From: Acidobacteriota bacterium
GTDB lineage: Bacteria; Acidobacteriota; Blastocatellia; UBA7656
DNA length: 64,000 nt
NCBI GenBank assembly: GCA_016201275.1
Contig: JACQDB010000017.1
Location: 1-64,000, forward strand
Direction of reading: 5' to 3'
Part shown: piece by piece, positions 62,108 through 64,000 of the stretch
Position numbering within the stretch: the stretch's first letter is position 1
Layout of the letters: every line of letters begins with the position of its first letter
Notes under the pieces: model-generated
Database searches by the model: none
Seen by the model: only the letters and a program-made list of their open reading frames with translations
Told to the model about the DNA's origin: nothing
Made by a program: the position numbers and the translations under genes

Positions 62108-63460
62108 TCAGGCCTTCATCATGCGCTGCACCTGCGTTTCAACTTCGTTTTGAATGTCCTGTAAATGCGCGGCGCTATCGGCTTCAAAACGCATCACCAG
62201 CACCGGCTGCGTATTCGAGGCGCGAATCAATCCCCAGCCGTGTTCAAACAGAATTCTCGCGCCGTCTATATCAATTACCTGATGCGTCTTCTTGAAGGCT
62301 TCGGTGAGTTTCGCCACTACGCCGAATTTTTGCTCATCGGGGCAATCGAAACGAATCTCAGGGGTGTTGACCGTCGGCGGCAAATCGGCCAGCAAAGATG
62401 ACAACGGCGCGTCGGTGTTCGATAGAATTTCCATCAACCTGGCACCTGCATACAACGCATCGTCATAACCGAAATAGCGCTGCTTGAAAAAGATGTGACC
62501 GCTCATTTCACCGGCCAGCGCCGCGCCTTGCTCTTTCATCGCCGACTTAATCAACGAATGCCCGACCTTCCACATAATCGCCTTGCCGCCTTGACGGGTG
62601 ATGTCGTCAAACAGCGTTTGCGAGCATTTCACTTCGGCAATAAAGGTCGCGCCGGGTTCTTGCTGTAAAATGGCGCGAGCGAAAATCACCATCAATTGAT
62701 CGCCCCAAATCACCTTGCCGGTTTCATCCACGACGCCTATGCGGTCGGCATCGCCGTCAAAAGCTATCGCCAAGTCGGCCTGCTGTTCATGCACGGCAGC
62801 AATGGCGAAGCGCATATTTTCCAGCACCGTAGGGTCGGGGTGATGATGGGGAAAACGGCTGTCGGGTTCGCAAAATAATTCGACGACTTCACAGCCCATG
62901 TCTCGATACAGCGGCGCGGCGATGAAGCCGCCCATGCCGTTGCCTGCATCTACTACGACTTTCAATCGGCGCGCCCCGAGTTTCACATTAGTAGCGATAA
63001 ACTCTTGGTAACCGGGAATGACATTCAATTCGAGAGCGCTGCCCTGACCGCTGGCAAAGGCTTTGGACAAAGCGATGGTTTTGATGCGGTTGATCTGTGC
63101 GCCGAAGATCGAGCTTTTGTCGAGACAGATTTTGAAGCCGTTATTATCGGCGGGATTATGGCTGCCGGTAATCATCACGCCGGCATCTACATTTTCGGTG
63201 AACAAGGTGTAGTACAAAACCGGCGTCGGAACCATGCCGACATCTACAACATCGCAGCCGGTTTCATTCAAGCCTTGAATCATCAGGTCACGAAAGCGCG
63301 GCGAGCTTTCGCGGGCATCGCGCCCCAGGCTGATGCGGCGGGCGTTATTCTCCTGATAAAACGTGCCGATAGCGCGCGCTACATCATAAACCGTCGCCTC
63401 GGTTAAATCCTTATCAACCACGCCGCGTATATCGTACTCCCGAAAAATATGCTCATTCAT
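62108..63460 (-). CDS. phosphomannomutase/phosphoglucomutase
   Basis: 450 residues from ATG at 63460 with AGGAG upstream; the longer frame to 63505 is unsupported. Phosphoserine loop VMITGSHNPADNNGFKI, metal loop IAFDGDADRIGVVDE, sugar loop GEMSGHIFFKQ. Moves phosphate between C1 and C6 of hexoses, feeding polysaccharide synthesis. Confidence 0.93.
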   Translation of the reverse strand: MNEHIFREYDIRGVVDKDLTEATVYDVARAIGTFYQENNARRISLGRDARESSPRFRDLMIQGLNETGCDVVDVGMVPTPVLYYTLFTENVDAGVMITGSHNPADNNGFKICLDKSSIFGAQINRIKTIALSKAFASGQGSALELNVIPGYQEFIATNVKLGARRLKVVVDAGNGMGGFIAAPLYRDMGCEVVELFCEPDSRFPHHHPDPTVLENMRFAIAAVHEQQADLAIAFDGDADRIGVVDETGKVIWGDQLMVIFARAILQQEPGATFIAEVKCSQTLFDDITRQGGKAIMWKVGHSLIKSAMKEQGAALAGEMSGHIFFKQRYFGYDDALYAGARLMEILSNTDAPLSSLLADLPPTVNTPEIRFDCPDEQKFGVVAKLTEAFKKTHQVIDIDGARILFEHGWGLIRASNTQPVLVMRFEADSAAHLQDIQNEVETQVQRMMKA

Positions 63461-63732
63461 TTTCTCTTCTCCTGTTTGCGGATTGCGGTCTGCTGCTCGC
63501 ACCACCGATGCAGCAAAGCATGAGAATACACCTCAAGCAACCGGCGCGTCATGACCCTGAGGGCTTATCCTTGGGTTTGCAAGAGGCGATATTTTTTTAT
63601 TGTAGCCAGCATTTTGTTGATGCTATGCTGTGGCCGCGTGTTACTGCCGGGTCTGGCAAAATTCGCCTGGTCTCTTCAAAATTAGAGGCGATTGCAATTT
63701 CAAAATTCATAAGTGGTAAAGGAAGCTCCTCC

Positions 63733-64000
63733 ATGAAACGACTGCTTACCATTGTGCTGGTCTGTCTGTTTTTTTCGCCTTGGGTTTTCGCCATTGACTG
63801 GCGTTTGCATCCGGCTATGGCAACGGCCTTAACCTTTGGCTATCGGCAAAACGGCAGCGTCGTGGGCGCGGTCAGCGACCCGACCGGCGCGGCAATCGTC
63901 GCCGCCAGAGTGCGTTTGCGCTCCCTTGCAGGCGACCCCATCGCCGAAACGCAAAGCGACACGGCAGGGCGATTTGCCTTTGCCAGAGTGCCACCGGGAA
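63733..64000 (+). CDS. carboxypeptidase-regulatory-like secreted protein, 5' end only
   Basis: From ATG at 63733 (AAGGAAG upstream) a signal peptide (LLTIVLVCLFFSPWVFA), then a carboxypeptidase-regulatory domain (GSVVGAVSDPTGAAIVAARV ... SDTAGRFAFARVPPG). Runs off the right edge after about 89 residues. Probably another Oar-like receptor, but the body is not visible. Confidence 0.8.
   Translation, partial: MKRLLTIVLVCLFFSPWVFAIDWRLHPAMATALTFGYRQNGSVVGAVSDPTGAAIVAARVRLRSLAGDPIAETQSDTAGRFAFARVPPG

Overview
The window looks like a stretch of a bacterial chromosome of moderate GC content (about half G+C), probably from the Acidobacteriota and perhaps the class Blastocatellia. This is inference. 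It rests on Oar-like TonB-dependent receptors with an N-terminal carboxypeptidase-regulatory domain at both ends of the window, short secreted proteins with disordered or pilin-like parts, and intergenic DNA full of small palindromic and tandem repeats. No tRNA, rRNA, CRISPR array, prophage or transposase gene was seen.

Layout. 1-5.0 kb: the 5' end of one Oar-like receptor gene and a second, frameshifted receptor gene sharing a perfect 145-bp repeat, plus nested palindromes. 5.4-11.4 kb: a receiver protein with a long linker, then glycolate oxidase subunits glcD and glcE with an FHA-DUF309 fusion between them. 11.4-12.6 kb: a frameshifted PIN toxin pair and a BrnT/BrnA pair. The BrnTA cassette is bounded by a 48-bp direct repeat of the 3' end of the neighbouring moeB-like gene. 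12.6-18.2 kb (minus strand): a sulfur-assimilation cluster of threonine-synthase-like enzyme, free sulfur-carrier protein, CysM, JAMM protease, and a MoaD-MoeB-rhodanese fusion. It is preceded by two SAM-II-type riboswitches in tandem, each followed by a terminator-like hairpin. 18.5-22.7 kb: two paralogous CBS-domain proteins, two small palindromic mobile elements and moaA. 22.8-27.3 kb: a TPP riboswitch, a Uma2 nuclease gene, a near-identical second TPP riboswitch, thiC and nadB.

27.5-42.6 kb: mixed functions, including a TIM-barrel hydrolase, an AlkD-like repair protein, a three-gene PIN toxin module, a DUF4922/glycosyltransferase pair, a DUF1460 amidase, frataxin, pyrimidine-nucleoside phosphorylase, a cytochrome P460, an internally duplicated membrane protein, and ispF, ispD and a PIN-TRAM protein. 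43.3-49.6 kb: radA, an Rpn-type nuclease, a CorC/HlyC-type protein, two uncharacterised small genes and glpK. 50.6-55.6 kb: a plus-strand group that looks stress-related (DUF302, a Met-rich secreted protein, a YflT-like protein, an epimerase, an SPW-VKOR-SPW fusion). 55.7-64 kb: a DSP-like phosphatase, an HD-GYP/GAF/GGDEF protein, an orphan adenine methyltransferase, a GAF-PP2C phosphatase, a phosphohexomutase and the start of another carboxypeptidase-regulatory protein.

The strongest observations are: (1) tandem SAM-II riboswitches in front of a protein-thiocarboxylate sulfur pathway whose first gene is annotated by homology as threonine synthase, suggesting a SAM-controlled cysteine or homocysteine route; (2) two accessory cassettes (brnTA and uma2) that each sit exactly between long direct repeats of the neighbouring host sequence; (3) several families of small palindromic repeats. 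All functional statements come from reading motifs by eye; no database search was run.
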